64,000 nucleotides of DNA from Mytilus galloprovincialis (taxonomy: Eukaryota > Mollusca > Bivalvia > Mytilida > Mytilidae): NCBI RefSeq assembly GCF_965363235.1, contig NC_134845.1, positions 15,314,101 to 15,378,100 of the forward strand. The letters are read 5' to 3'. The first letter of the stretch is position 1. The number at the start of each line of letters is the position of its first letter. The notes under the pieces were generated by a model. The model was not told the DNA's origin. It saw only the letters and a list, made by a program, of their open reading frames with translations, and searched no databases. Both the position numbers and the translations under genes were made by a program. This document shows, piece by piece, positions 1-11,941 of this stretch.

Positions 1-330
1 TATAAACTTGCTCGTATACTAGTGGAAGGAGGCGTGGATGTTAACTGTACAAATGAAGAAGGAGAAACCCCGTTAATGATGGTTTGTGATAGAAAAGCAA
101 CAGGAAATACAAAGAGAATGCGGATGAAGCTCATAACAACATTATTAAACAAACCGATCAATTTCTTTAAGAGAGACAAATTTGGTAGAACATCATTGAC
201 ATGTGCGCATATCAACAGAGATCAAAGCGTAATAGATATCTTAATGAAAACTCAAAACGATTGCTGGGTACACGAAGACGCACCACCTCTTACAAAATTA
301 AGGCATAGAAACAGCTGTACATTGTTTTGA
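1..330 (+). CDS. Small ankyrin-repeat protein, ANKRD34-like (5' end outside window)
   Basis: Frame 1 is open from the first base. The first codons read YKLAR and align with residues 14-18 of the complete paralogues, so about 13 N-terminal residues lie off the left edge. The visible part has the family hallmarks: LVEGG, an N-C-x-N-E-E-G-E-T-P-L block at an ankyrin repeat start, RD-x-x-GR at the next repeat, and SLTCAHINRD. The C-terminus is longer than in most paralogues and ends in a Cys-containing tail. By its C-T-N-E and HINRD residues it groups with the 18,687 copy rather than the CQNEEG copies. The GTG at base 22 is internal, not the start. The family is probably a cytosolic protein-binding adaptor; the partner is unknown. 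Confidence 0.8.
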   Translation, partial: YKLARILVEGGVDVNCTNEEGETPLMMVCDRKATGNTKRMRMKLITTLLNKPINFFKRDKFGRTSLTCAHINRDQSVIDILMKTQNDCWVHEDAPPLTKLRHRNSCTLF

Positions 331-555
331 TAGTGTTTGTCATGTTTACCACGGATTTACATTGAATTATAACCTATTGTGTAATGTTGTGGATTTCTTA
401 ATTTTTTGTGGGATACCAACTGCGTAGTTTTCGTTTGTAGAGGTGGACAACAATTTTTTTATGTCCACCGAAGTACACATTTTGTTTGAATACTTGTAGG
501 TTTGTGAAGTCTATTGATTTGTATAAACATGTATTTTATTCAAAACATAAAACCA

Positions 556-561
556 AATAAA
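556..561 (+). promoter_or_regulatory. AATAAA poly(A) signal for the first ankyrin gene
   Basis: This is the first canonical hexamer downstream of the stop at 328-330. It would give a 3' UTR of about 250 bases with no intron needed. Confidence 0.5.
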
Positions 562-3497
562 GTTTTAAGGTAAAAATTCAGTTACATTTATTAATGTTCC
601 AAAAAAAAGCAAAATTAAAAGGTTTATATAGCGTAGTGGCAGAATAATTTTGGCGACCACATCATGTTTATTTCTCAGGTTCAAGCATCATTTGGAGACA
701 CAACCCTTTTGATATTCTAAAAATAGAATGAAATGTGATAATAAAATCTTTGCATAAACAGAAATTGAAAAGTTCAACGAACAAATGGTTACATGTAAAT
801 CAAAGGTAAAGTTAGAAAATCACTGTCTTTGACCTACCCGTTCACGATCATTATAGTGGACACGTGAGTCCTTCCTGTTTTTGTTTTTACTTTGATTGTA
901 TTGTTTTAGTTGGTTTATGACATTTGAAAATCGGTAAGGTTCAAGTATCCATTTTGACTACGATCATAGAGTTACATGATAATGTATAATTACTCATACC
1001 CGCTATTCCATTAAAATTATCTTTCAAGGTCAATGGTTTTTTTCTGATCTCAACTGTTGTTAATACAAAAGAAAAGTACGACAGGCGATATAAATTATTA
1101 AACGTATGCCTTTGACGAATTTTAAAACATAATATTTTTTTACAAACAGTTAAGTTTTCCAAATTTAGATATTAATGTTTATTCCTAGCTCAATATAAAC
1201 ATCTAAACTGAAAACGCAGTACTAGGTGTTAATAATGTTTTCTTGAGTCAGCTCAAAGTTCAAATCTATATGAATGCAATATTGCTAATTTGAGCCGATA
1301 GTATTATCGAAGGGAGGGAACCACGTACAATATGTGTATGTTGATTATATTAAAAAATGTCTACGAATGATACAAAAATGATTTCACTTCCATTGAAAAC
1401 AACATGCATAACTCTGGATGTTTAATCAAGTGAACTGTCTTTTTCCTCCTTGACAAAAATGTATTAACATAAATACCGATACCGAATCCAAGGATAAATT
1501 CCCCCTTTTGCAGACAAGTGCCTGTACCAAGTCATGAATATGACAGTTGTTTTCCATTCGTTTGATGTGTTTGAGCTCTTGATTTTGCCATTTGATAAAG
1601 GACTTTCCATTTTGAATTTCCCTTAGAGCTCAGTAGTTTTAGTTAATTTACAGTTTGTTGTCAAAAAGGGAAAAGTTAAAACATTGGGTTCTTGAAAACA
1701 AAATTCAGACGCTCGACTACATCATTCAACGGAAAAAATGAACATACATGTCCATTGGTTAAGGTTAACACTATGTCTTCTATGAACTTTACTTGATTTT
1801 TACTTCTTATGTACACACTGTCCATTTTTCTTATTGATTAAAGGTGAGAATAAAGAAGCAAACAGTATAGAGAAAAACTAAAGGGTGACATAAAATGTAA
1901 AACAAATCTAATGCCTTGAATATCATTTCATTGAAAATTGGTATCATACAGGTTGTTTCTCTAACAAAGTACTTGTCATTCTGAAAGGAAATAAATCCAT
2001 ATACACATATTATAGCTAAAAACTGTAACAAACACGTGCAAACTACTAAAGCAATGTTTTCGAACTCAAGTTTATGACATTCAAGTAACGTACTCGTTAG
2101 ACATTCGGTGTTGTCATATGACATTTTGATCTACAACACTTATATGTGGTCAATCGAAGCACGATGAAGGTCTCAAGCACTACTAATGCTTATTTCAACT
2201 ATGCACCATTTGTAGATAATTAAATGTATATTTGCAACAACACGTTTCGTGTGATAAACGACAGCAGAATCGAATGTTTTAGAACATTTACGACCGAGCG
2301 TTATTTCTAAAAAATCCTAGTTGAATACCTTGTGTTTCAGCCCGGTAAACATGTTTATTTAAAAGTCAACACTGAAATTTATTCATGATTAATATTGTAT
2401 CTATTCAATCATGAAGAGATGTAATTCTGATATCTAGATAAGCCAATAATCCTATGTGATATTTCTTAGCGAGGAGATGACATTCACATGAATTAGGCAT
2501 TTGTCTGTTTATTATCGCCTTAGCAGTATCCACCCGAGGGAGATATATGATTAATGATGTTTTTTTAGTACAATAAAAGTCATATATTTATTATTTTCAA
2601 TAACTTCTTACTCGTAATTTGAAACTTAGTACTAGATGTGAATTTTGTACGGTGTCAACTAAAGTGTGGGTATTATCAAATAAAGGTGATATCGCCAACC
2701 CGTCAAAATAGTTGTGCAATCTCAACGAATATAAAAAGATACTGTGGCCAAACTGAAATTGTGAACTTTTAAAAGTTATGTGGTCACTGCTCTAATAGAA
2801 GAACATTTTATATTTGCTATGCCAATCAACCATACGATAAGAAAACGATCTAGTCATTAATCAAAGATAAATAAAAGAAATAATTGCCGCTAGAATGCAT
2901 AGCGTAATCCTCTGGTCATCAGTGAAGATAGTTTTTGGTTTATGATAAAGAGACATTGAAAACTCATAATAGAAATCATATGCGACAGAAAAAAATATAC
3001 TCCTTTTTGAGTGTCTTTTTAAAATTGATTAGGATGAATCTTTGTGCGGGCAAAATATTTCTAAGTGTAAATATGAATGATAAAGTTACCATACATGAAA
3101 GACAAAGGATAAATATATTTGATTACAGATCAATACTTGCTTTTTAGTGACTTTTAATGAATATTACCGAGTGGAGATGTTCTCACACCAAGTAAATATT
3201 TTTGCACATTTAGATGTCAAATATTTATTATTTTTCAATAAATTATGTTAAGATATAGCTGTTAACTGAAATAAATTACTTGGTGTGGATTTTGTATTGT
3301 GTCAACTAATGTGGAGGTCTTTCCAAATAAGTATTTGTGCCATAGCACTAAATTGAGATAATACTGTTCTCCAATTACCAAAGATAGTTGAGGAACGATA
3401 TGGGGAACAGAAGACTAAAAGTCAAATAAACGTCTACGATACAATCAACTGCAAAATAAAAGTTAATCGTCATGCAATTTACAGCTTTAAAAAGCTC
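562..3497. other. Gene-free AT-rich stretch with degenerate repeats
   Basis: No open frame here looks protein-like. It holds a dispersed repeat copy near 1,495-1,660 and three degenerate occurrences of a module. The module consists of a line like 'tagacatcaaatatttatt' followed by 'gtactaggtgtgaattttg' and a 'ggtgtcaacta' end. Its copies lie near 1,165-1,235, 2,580-2,665 and 3,205-3,305, and it recurs near 6,200, 11,000 and 13,060. Confidence 0.5.
1495..1660 (-). repeat. Dispersed bivalve repeat, family A (GACTTGGTACAGGCATTT)
   Basis: Read on the minus strand it contains the order: an 'actgaactccgagg'-like start, then 'ggaaagtcc', 'caaatggcaaaatc', 'aacaactgtcatattc' and 'tgacttggtacaggca'. 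The same order recurs at least nine times in this window on both strands. I see no coding capacity. Confidence 0.6.
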
Positions 3498-3501
3498 TTA
3501 A

Positions 3502-4280
3502 GGACGTATTCTTCTGACTTTTCAGTCTCGTTCAGTCTCGTTGAAATCTCGTTCTTGAATTATTTCCAAAACATGTGATAGAAATGGAAAATATCAATGA
3601 ATTTTTAAAATAACAAGCAAACATAAATCTGTGAAAAAATTGTGTATTTACAATAAATGGTTTTTGTGTAATCCAGTTTTCAAATTTTACGACCAATCAA
3701 GTCAGTATTTTTAGCCAAAATTTTGAGAAAATGGGTGAGGGATACCAAAAATGATTTTACAAGAATCATGTCCATCCATATCATTTTGGTCTTTTCAAAT
3801 TTCTTAGATATGTCTTTTTTCATTCATTTATAACAAAAAAGTTGAAATAATATGCATTTTGTTCTTAAAACTGAGAAAACTCACAAAAATACAAAAATGA
3901 CAGCATGGTAAATTTTACACAAAAAATTTTACGCGTCAAAATATGATAAAACTTTCTTATATTAACACCTACCTATAGTTTTTGTAAGTAAAATTTATTC
4001 AGATTGGTCCACTTCATCTTTATAGAAAGTATGAGAAAAAGTTTAATTGTGGAACTGTGATTTTTGTCATGATAATAGCCCAAAAATAGGTAAAAATTGA
4101 TGAAAAATGGGAAAATCATCAAAATTTGGAATTTTCAAAGGGCCGTAGCAAAAAAAGAAGTGCACCACCATATGATGTTTTCTTCACCAATTATTTTGTT
4201 ACAGTCTTATAAACCCAAAAATCAGGTTAAGAAAAAAAGTTTAATTCTAGAAATTTTTGGCTCTTCAGAGGTGTACATCC
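3502..4280. mobile_element. TTAA-flanked inverted-repeat DNA element (MITE-like)
   Basis: It is flanked on both sides by TTAA (3498-3501 and 4281-4284). The ends form an imperfect inverted repeat: 5' GGACGTATTCTTCTGA against GGATGTACACCTCTGA read from the 3' end. Length is 779 bp with no transposase frame, so it is non-autonomous. A TTAA target is typical of piggyBac and Kolobok elements; I cannot tell which. Confidence 0.7.
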
Positions 4281-4865
4281 TTAAGCAGCAACTTGTATAT
4301 AAAGTATGCAACAAAAAATCCGAGAATAATCTGCATTTATGAATTTTATAACGAAATATGAAAGTAAACAATATTGGTACAATGAACGGAAAATATCTGA
4401 AAGAAGCTGCTAAAAACCTTGTTTGTACATGTCAATCAAATAGTGCTACCACTTTATGGTTGCACTACTGTCGGAGAATAAGAGTACTGGTTAATTGCCT
4501 CTAGCATGTTTAACGTCACAACTTTCTGTATTAGCCTGTAATTCACATTTCCCTTTTCCATTCCCAATTTCATTTATTATTTGTTGTGATGTATCATATT
4601 TTATTTACTTCGGGGACAGACAAAATTATCACAAAGAAGTCAAACAGCTGAATTTGTGTTCACCTTTTACAAATAACGTTTGAAAGATAACATATTTTTC
4701 TAAATGGAGGCAAGAAAGCGAATCTCAAGTGCTTAGTGGCAGTCACCCTACATTTGAGAGGAAACTGTTACCCTGTAAAAATGAGGGAAAAGATACTTAA
4801 AGGATATTCACACTTATAAGTCGAAAACAAACTGACAATACCATGGCAAAGATTTTTTTTTAAAA

Positions 4866-4913
4866 TAGCAAAACAGTAAGGGTGAACCTAAAACAGTAAG
4901 GGTGAACCTTGAA
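4866..4913 (+). repeat. Short direct duplication, about 22 bp x 2
   Basis: The phrase 'aaaacagtaagggtgaacct' occurs twice back to back. Confidence 0.8.
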
Positions 4914-5214
4914 CAAAATGTTGAAAGATTTATTAAAATAACAAATTCTAGTGTAGACGGCTGCAGGATCAATATTTGATCACTCGATGCATATAATAAA
5001 TTTCAGTATCAATGATATACAAAATTCATTATGTCACCGACTTTCTTTTTGATGCAATAACAAATCTGTTACTTACTTTGGAGTAAAACAGTCAACAGTC
5101 GATATGTTACGCCTCTAAACGGGATGACGATAAGCTTATTCTAACGTTTGTTTTATTGATACTATTTCAGTTCTTTGAATGATGTCACCTATTAAGATAG
5201 AAGTAGTCTTTCGT

Positions 5215-5365
5215 GTTGTTTATTCTCTTTCTATGTTGTGTTAGGTGTACTTTTGTTTGTCTGTTTGTCCTTTTCATTTTTAGCCATGGTGTTGTCAGTT
5301 CATTGTCGATTTATGAGTTTGAATGTCCCTCTGGTATCTTTCGTCCCTCTTTTACATCATTAAAT
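5215..5365 (+). mobile_element. Retroelement 3' tail fragment, family B
   Basis: It carries the ordered landmarks 'tctatgttgtgt', 'tttgtctgtttgtc', 'agccatggtgttgtcagt', 'cgatttatgagtttgaatgtcc' (split here for brevity) and 'tctttcgtccct'. The same tail follows the reverse-transcriptase fragment at 31,683-32,390, so this is a 5'-truncated copy of that element. Confidence 0.6.
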
Positions 5366-6878
5366 ATGAATTAAAGTTTAACAGAAAGGGATTAATATAA
5401 GATTTAATAATTTGTTTCCAAATCGACTATAAATAAATATGTTTAAACTAAAGTTTCAACAACATATATATTTTCATAAAATAATATATGTATGATTTGA
5501 TGATTTCGAGAACGTTTTTCACCGATTGTATGTCCATTAAATATAAACGTTAACTTATTTCTTAAGAGTGCAATCAGTAATATTTCGAAAATAAATTAGG
5601 TACAAACGCATTATTTTTCAGATATATTTCAATGATAAATTGTCGTTCAAACAAAATTTACTGTTACTTGACCTTCATAATCAACATACAGGTTTGTATC
5701 ATATCTTTATTTCCTCTCGAAACTTCAAAATCTTTATCGACATAAGTTACTTTGAACAACGAAAACATGTTTCTTTATTTTTCACGTAAACGTTTACAAT
5801 GACATTAGCTTTGGACGACTTTTGGTGATATATTTTCACTACTAAAAACTTGATATAACAAATTTTAAACTCGTACATGCAATCAATTCGAGTTGACCAA
5901 CTAAGGGGCTACGGTCTGTTTTGAACCTGACTTGCTTTTATCAAAGAAAATGTAATTACAAAAACACCAGGATTAATGTATCAAAATCATATTACGAGGA
6001 AAAGAATTGGAAAGTTTTTTGCATTTTGTAACTAAAAAATTCTGATAAATAAATAGTATCTATTAGATTTAAAATGTTGTAGAATGTTTTGCGTTCCTTG
6101 CTTCTCATCTCTCGTTAGTTTTGACCTTCAAATATTTCAAATCATAGCGCCCACTAAAAACGTAGGCCTTTGAAGAACTTTAAATCATACATTATTTTCA
6201 CACCAAATAACGTTTTCTACATTTAGACATCAAATATTTATTTCTAGCTCAATAGATACCAATTATTGAATACAAAGAACCTAGTGTTAATTTTTTCGGG
6301 TTTCAGCTAATGTTCAATTCTATATTAAAACTCAAATTTGCAAAACGTTTTATTGTAGATCATTTCGTACAAAATGTTTTTATTCATAGTTTGATGATAA
6401 TGTCAAAACATCTATGTCGACAAAGAAAACAAAATGGCATTTTGACACTCTATAAACAAAGCAAATATTCAAATATGATAGATAGGAAACACAAAAATAG
6501 ACAAGAGCACAATAACACAACGGTGGGTGGTATAAAAACCAAGCCGCGCTAAAAAAAGAATATTATTAAAACTGGAAAAAAACAGAAAGGTTAAAAATAT
6601 AGAAAGACACAAAAAAAAAATTATAAAATAAATGCATTTTTCTACGTTTCTAACATGATTTAGAAAGTTTCTTTTAAAAATATTGACTTTTCCAAACAAT
6701 ATTCATTATGTATATTGTTGAATAACTTTTTTTTGTCGATTTGTCCATATTTAGATATTTTTCTTCTCTGTTGGGGCATATGATAGAATATGATCGAATC
6801 TACTAAATTGGGGGTCCGACATCCTTGAACTTTTCACTCCTTGAACTTCTATTTTAGAACCACATAAAAGGATCAATA
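5366..6878. other. Gene-free AT-rich stretch
   Basis: No supportable gene was seen. A degenerate copy of the 'tagacatcaaatatttattt...cctagtgttaattttt' module lies at about 6,190-6,310. Confidence 0.45.
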
Positions 6879-7329
6879 GGTCCGAGAACACAATTAATTC
6901 GTAGTGCATTTCTTTTAGAACATAAATGAAAATAAAAAAAATCCCACCTGCGCTTTCTCAATGAAATTTTTACAGTGTGTTGAACTACTTTTGGGACAAA
7001 TTATATCAAAAATATAGAAAACTTCATCGCCTCTAACTCAAAATATGGACAATTTTGTGTTTAGGGTGTCTTGAAATCTTTTGACAGCTTCCGAAGTGCT
7101 AATTTTTAACCTTTTTCAGCTGGACCAAATCACTACTTTCCTGTAAAATTCTGGACCCAAATTTTTTTACAGTGTAGTTTCACCCCCCTACTTACAATTT
7201 GAGGCATTAAACATGGAGAAATAAATTTGGAAGGGGTATAAAAATTATTGGCAAGTAACCCACTGTTAACACTAGGGACTATATTCGTGAACAACGAAAA
7301 TCAAGGGACGACAATTGTGGTCTCGGACC
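6879..7329 (+). repeat. 451-bp direct repeat, left copy
   Basis: It begins GGTCCGAGAACACAATTA and ends ACAATTGTGGTCTCGGACC, so its own ends are inverted relative to each other. It matches 8,628-9,078 at essentially every base; I found one difference. Confidence 0.85.
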
Positions 7330-8627
7330 TAATAGGATAGAAAGAGTTGACAAATCTTAAAAAAACTTGGTATGACCAAAGCTTAATAAATTATAACACT
7401 GCTTGCAAAGTTTCATAACAATAGGATATATATTATAGACAATATGCTAAATTCTATACTCATCTTTGCGTGTTTAATTTTGACGTTAAAATTGAATAAT
7501 TTCAACTATCAACATTTTGGGCTTTGAAAATTAAAATATTGCAAAAAAATACTTTTTAAATGCCCTAATATATCATTTATTATGTATTAAAAGCAATAGA
7601 GTACTCATTTGATATATCAGACTTAGCATAATTATTCAAAAGTCAAATTTATATCAGCCTGGGCCTAAAAATTGAGGTTTTTCAATGAAAGGGGGCCTTA
7701 CATGAAGATGTAATATTTTCCAGCAATTTTAAATTTGTGAAGCTTTTAGGTTATAAATAATCCTTACATATGTATTGAATGTACTTTAAATGGAAAGAAA
7801 AGTCACAAATAACATATCATATCACTTTAAAAGGGTCTTAAGCCAAGTAAGACTGGAAAGAAATAAGGGTCAATTTAGGCCGTGCCACATATTTACATTA
7901 AAAAATGCATATTGAGGCTATAAGAAATAAAAAATTGTGTCTTTTTTATCATTTCTATACTCATGTGACATGATACAACAAATCTGAGCACAAAAAGGCT
8001 CTTGCAATTAACTTTTCTTACAGACAGTATGGTATGATACAAAGATTTTTGCCTTTTTAATGAAAAACTTGAATGCAATTTTAGTCTCAACAGGCTTATA
8101 TCTAAACCACTTGCTATCCTACAGAAGAAAAGAAAGATATTATGTGAGATGGAACAGGTACAATAGACATTGCAAAGTGCTTTTGATACAAATTTAGTGA
8201 GGTCTTTATTGTGGACTTCAAATTTTATGTACCAAGAACCCCACTTTTGACTTCATCCAAACAGGGCGTTAAGACAAGGGTCATTTATACAACACATTTT
8301 GTACATATTGTCTGAGATAATGTTCTTTTCTGTAGATTCTGAGTTCATAAACAAGCAAAAGAACTAGATAGAGGCATAGAAACACAAGTATTGACACATG
8401 AAAACCTGTCAGATAAAAAGTCAGGATGCCATGTATGCATCATTATTGAAAAAGCCTTAAAATGCCTATTTTGACCATAAAATGCCAAAATTGGTCATTT
8501 TTGCAGAAATTCTATAAAATAAAAGTGTAAATCCTTTAGTTTCATGCTATTTGACAAATTGAAACCACCAAATCATTTAGGGAAGTTGCCAAAGTACAGA
8601 TTCTATATTTACAGACTTCACCTCTTA

Positions 8628-9078
8628 GGTCCGAGAACACAATTAATTCGTAGTGCATTTCTTTTAGAACATAAATGAAAATAAAAAAAATCCCACCTGC
8701 GCTTTCTCAATGAAATTTTTACAGTGTGTTGAACTACTTTTGGGACAAATTATATCAAAAATATAGAAAACTTCATCGCCTCTAACTCAAAATATGGACA
8801 ATTTTGTGTTTAGGGTGTCTTGAAATCTTTTGACAGCTTCCGAAGTGCTAATTTTTAACCTTTTTCAGCTGGACCAAATCACTACTTTCCTGTAAAATTC
8901 TGGACCCAAATTTTTTTACAGTGTAGTTTCACCCCCCTACTTACAATTTGAGGCATTAAACATGGAGAAATAAATTTGGAAGGGGTATAAAAATTATTGG
9001 CAAGTAACCCACTGTTAACACTAGGGACTATATTCGTGAACAACGAAAATCAAGGGATGACAATTGTGGTCTCGGACC
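8628..9078 (+). repeat. 451-bp direct repeat, right copy
   Basis: Same length, orientation and inverted ends as 6,879-7,329. Confidence 0.85.
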
Positions 9079-9134
9079 AATATATGAATCTGTTATTTTG
9101 TCCATTGTTGAAGCATATGATAAAAAGATCTTAA

Positions 9135-9257
9135 CATGTCATTTTTCATATCGCATGTATTATCAGCCGTTGGTCAATATCAGCCCTCGAGCTATGCGGC
9201 TCTTGGGCTGATATTGAACCTAGGGCTGATAATACATGCGATATGAAAAATGACATG
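9135..9257. repeat. Long hairpin / palindromic MITE
   Basis: A perfect 34-bp inverted repeat (9135-9168 and 9224-9257) encloses a second perfect 13-bp one (TCAATATCAGCCC / GGGCTGATATTGA). The loop is about 18 bases. It would extrude as a near-continuous hairpin. Confidence 0.8.
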
Positions 9258-9297
9258 TAATAATCTGATATTATTACCTAAAATCAATATATGCTTG

Positions 9298-9350
9298 TTA
9301 AGTTGATACGGGATATTTATCAACAAGGTCTTAAAATCTTCCGACGAACT
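9298..9350 (+). repeat. Dispersed repeat fragment (ttgatacgggatatttatca)
   Basis: It shares 'ttgatacggRatatttatca', 'acaaggtctt' and 'cttccgaYgaactttt' with 26,418-26,475. Read on the minus strand it is open, but too short to assign. Confidence 0.5.
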
Positions 9351-9479
9351 TTCATTTAAAAACAGAACGAGACGTTATTTGGCACAAAACTAATGCGTCA
9401 ATTGTCTGATTAGGCACTGGTGCCATTTGATTCTATCTGAGTAGAGCTTTGATTTCAATAAGAATGCCGATTGTTTGTT

Positions 9480-9760
9480 GAAAAACACGTCCTCTCAACG
9501 TAACAAACACATATGCAACACGACGGGTGCCACATGTGGAGCAGGATCTGCTTACCCTTCTGGAGCACATAAAATCACCCCTAGTTTTTGTTTGGGTTCG
9601 TGTTGCCTTTTTGTTTTAGTTTTTCTATGTTGTGTCATGTGTACTATTGTTTGTCTGTTTGTATTTTTTCATTTTAGCCATGGCGTTGTCAGTTTATTTT
9701 CGATTTATGAGTTTGACTGTCCTTCGGTATCTTTCGTCCCTTTTTTAAGCAAGCATATTG
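9480..9760 (+). mobile_element. Retroelement 3' tail fragment, family B
   Basis: In order it holds 'aacacgacgggtgccacatg', 'tggagcaggatctgc', 'ttctggagcac', 'tatgttgtgtcatg', 'gccatggcgttgtcag' and 'tctttcgtccc'. The order equals the 3' part of the element at 31,683-32,390 read on its coding strand. The 134-codon frame here is read-through of this repeat, not a gene. Confidence 0.65.
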
Positions 9761-10261
9761 GTAATGTTTTTATGAATCAGTGGTTGGGTTTTTTCTTCAA
9801 AAAGTACGAATTATTCTTAACACAATATAAAATGTGTTCAATTGAATACAAATCCTTATATATTTTTAAAATCAATTGACACCATATAATTATTAATAAA
9901 TAAACTTGCAAGCACAACACAAAACTTTGAGCTAGAAAAAAGTTGGTGGAGTGGTGTTCTTATTTAAATTGTATTCCGGAATGTGTTGGAAATGTTTTAG
10001 ATTCATACTAAATTGACATATTGTCAAAAAAATAATATTCAGACGAAAGTATAACGAGAATAAATAACCTGCTCGTATGTGCTTCTTTGTTACATATTTG
10101 TTTGTTTTATAGTGATGAATATTATTACAAAATATTGACTGATGTAGCCCTATTTTTGACATTTTTACATAATTTGTCTGTTTGTTTTATCACACATCGT
10201 TGTAAATATAATGGAATTTGATGTGACTGTCATACAAGTAAAAATTTTACCTAGCTATAAA

Positions 10262-10440
10262 ACCAGATTCAATCCACCATTTTCTACATAAGAAAATGCC
10301 TGTACTAAGTCAGGAATATGACAGTTGTAATTTATTCGTTTGATGTGGTTAAGCTTTAGATTTTGCCATTTGATTAGGGACTTTCGGTTTTTATTTTTTC
10401 TCGGAGTTCAGTATTTTTGTGATTTTACTTTTACAATAAC
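10262..10440 (-). repeat. Dispersed repeat, family A
   Basis: It carries the minus-strand landmarks of family A, including 'tccaccattttctacat', 'tgcctgtactaagtcagg', 'aatatgacagttg', 'ttttgccatttgatta' and 'ctcggagttcagtatttttg' as read on the + strand. Confidence 0.65.
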
Positions 10441-11662
10441 CAAAATAAAAACAACACAGACATAAATCAGTTCTTTTAACAATATATTAGTTCTATATTT
10501 ATTGATAGTAACGAAATACAAATGACGTCTTCGATGTTTTTTTTTATAAATTCTGGTTCATTTATATGTTTTGGAGTTATTGATACGTATTTTTTGTTGA
10601 AATCAGAACAAACAGAAAGATGACAACAAAATATTCCAAATTGTAATGACTTATCATTCTAATCATTTGAAAGATTTATTTGCACAGTGTTATTCATTTT
10701 AGAGGCATATCTCCACAGTTGAAGTAAACACGAGACAATGTGTGGTGATGTTTTACACTTATTCAAAGCCGCATTTCCGAAAAATGTGAAAGATGATGCT
10801 GCATTGTTCTAATAAAGTTATAACTCATACATCCGCTTGAAATCATCTAAGTCAAACATAACGTGAACAATCTACAAACAACGAGGAAGTACTTCAATCT
10901 AGGGGTATATACCATGCTCTCATAGAAGACCACATAATTGCAAAGACCAGGAAGAAGGTATCACAGTAACGTCTTGTTTTTAACTAGATCAATATTATCA
11001 TTTACACCAACAAATAAATAGTACTGAGTATGAATTTTGTCTGGTGTAAAACTATTTTCAAATCTTTTTAATTGCCATATTTCCAATAGTGTTATCTGCA
11101 GGTATTATGTATTATTCAAAAGTAAAATAACAAAAATACTGAACTCCGAAGATTCAAATTCAAATTACCAAAAGACACAGAAAGTGAATGTTTGTACATT
11201 ATTTATGATTTAAGAATGCCTCTAAGCTTTTTCGTAATTTTTTTTTTAATAATATTAATATTAATGTCTATTTGTTGAAGATGATTATATATCTCCTTTT
11301 GATCTTAGTTCTGTTTTCAATTTCTATTGCCAAAACTTATGTTCACGTCGCTCATTTTTATAGAAATGACAGATAAGAATCAAGATTCAAGAAATGTAGT
11401 ATATATAGACACTGGATTAAAAACAAACTTCCATTTGAATATTTTTGTCATAGTTAAAAAAATACACAAAATACAACCATTACAAACTCAATCTAAATTT
11501 AGTATTCGTGTATGTGTCTCTTTGACACATTTCCCATTTTCATTCACAATTTTACTTTAAATATAAATAACCTGTGATAACATGAAGTCACAAAACAATT
11601 CGCCACTTTTTGTGACGTTGATCTATACATGTGACGCGATTTTATGTTTCGTTTGTGTTGTC

Positions 11663-11941
11663 CTAGTTATGGTGTGCTGCGATAAATTCACGAGATGTTC
11701 CCGTTGGTATCCTGCGGTTTACATAATGCAATAATCGTTTATAGTATTTATCTATGTAGTTCTCATTGCTTAATTTGTGTGCGTTTGATTGTAGTATTTT
11801 CCTGTCACATAGTGTTTTCATCGTAGCAGTACTTTTGGTATTGCAATATAAGCTGCAGGTGTGGCAAGCAGTAAAACCAGGTTCGACCAACATGTTTTTC
11901 TTAAACTGGCCTGTATCAATATCATATAAGGAATATTGCAA
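11663..11941 (-). CDS. Possible short coding fragment, unknown
   Basis: A 92-codon minus-strand frame has a fairly protein-like composition. Its C-terminal half is basic and tyrosine-rich (NENYIDKYYKRLLHYVNRR), and three Cys/His positions (HTC, YC) occur near residues 27-33. I recognise no family. An overlapping minus-strand frame runs further upstream, so a spliced or decayed gene is possible. No promoter or splice context supports it. Confidence 0.2.
   Translation of the reverse strand: MQYSLYDIDTGQFKKNMLVEPGFTACHTCSLYCNTKSTATMKTLCDRKILQSNAHKLSNENYIDKYYKRLLHYVNRRIPTGTSREFIAAHHN

Larger units (their letters stand above)
6879..9078. mobile_element. 2.2-kb composite element bounded by 451-bp direct repeats
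   Basis: Two near-identical direct repeats enclose about 1.3 kb without any protein-like frame. The outer flanks both read 'aata' (6875-6878 and 9079-9082), which would be a 4-bp target duplication for the whole unit. The inner flanks do not match. This fits either a non-coding LTR-type fossil that inserted recently (its repeats are almost identical) or two MITE copies moving together. The GG...CC termini are not the usual TG...CA of LTRs, so the class stays open. Confidence 0.55.

Noticed and set aside
9475-9879. A 134-codon membrane-like protein (Cys/Phe/Val-rich)
   Set aside because: It is read-through of a retroelement tail that recurs at five other places.
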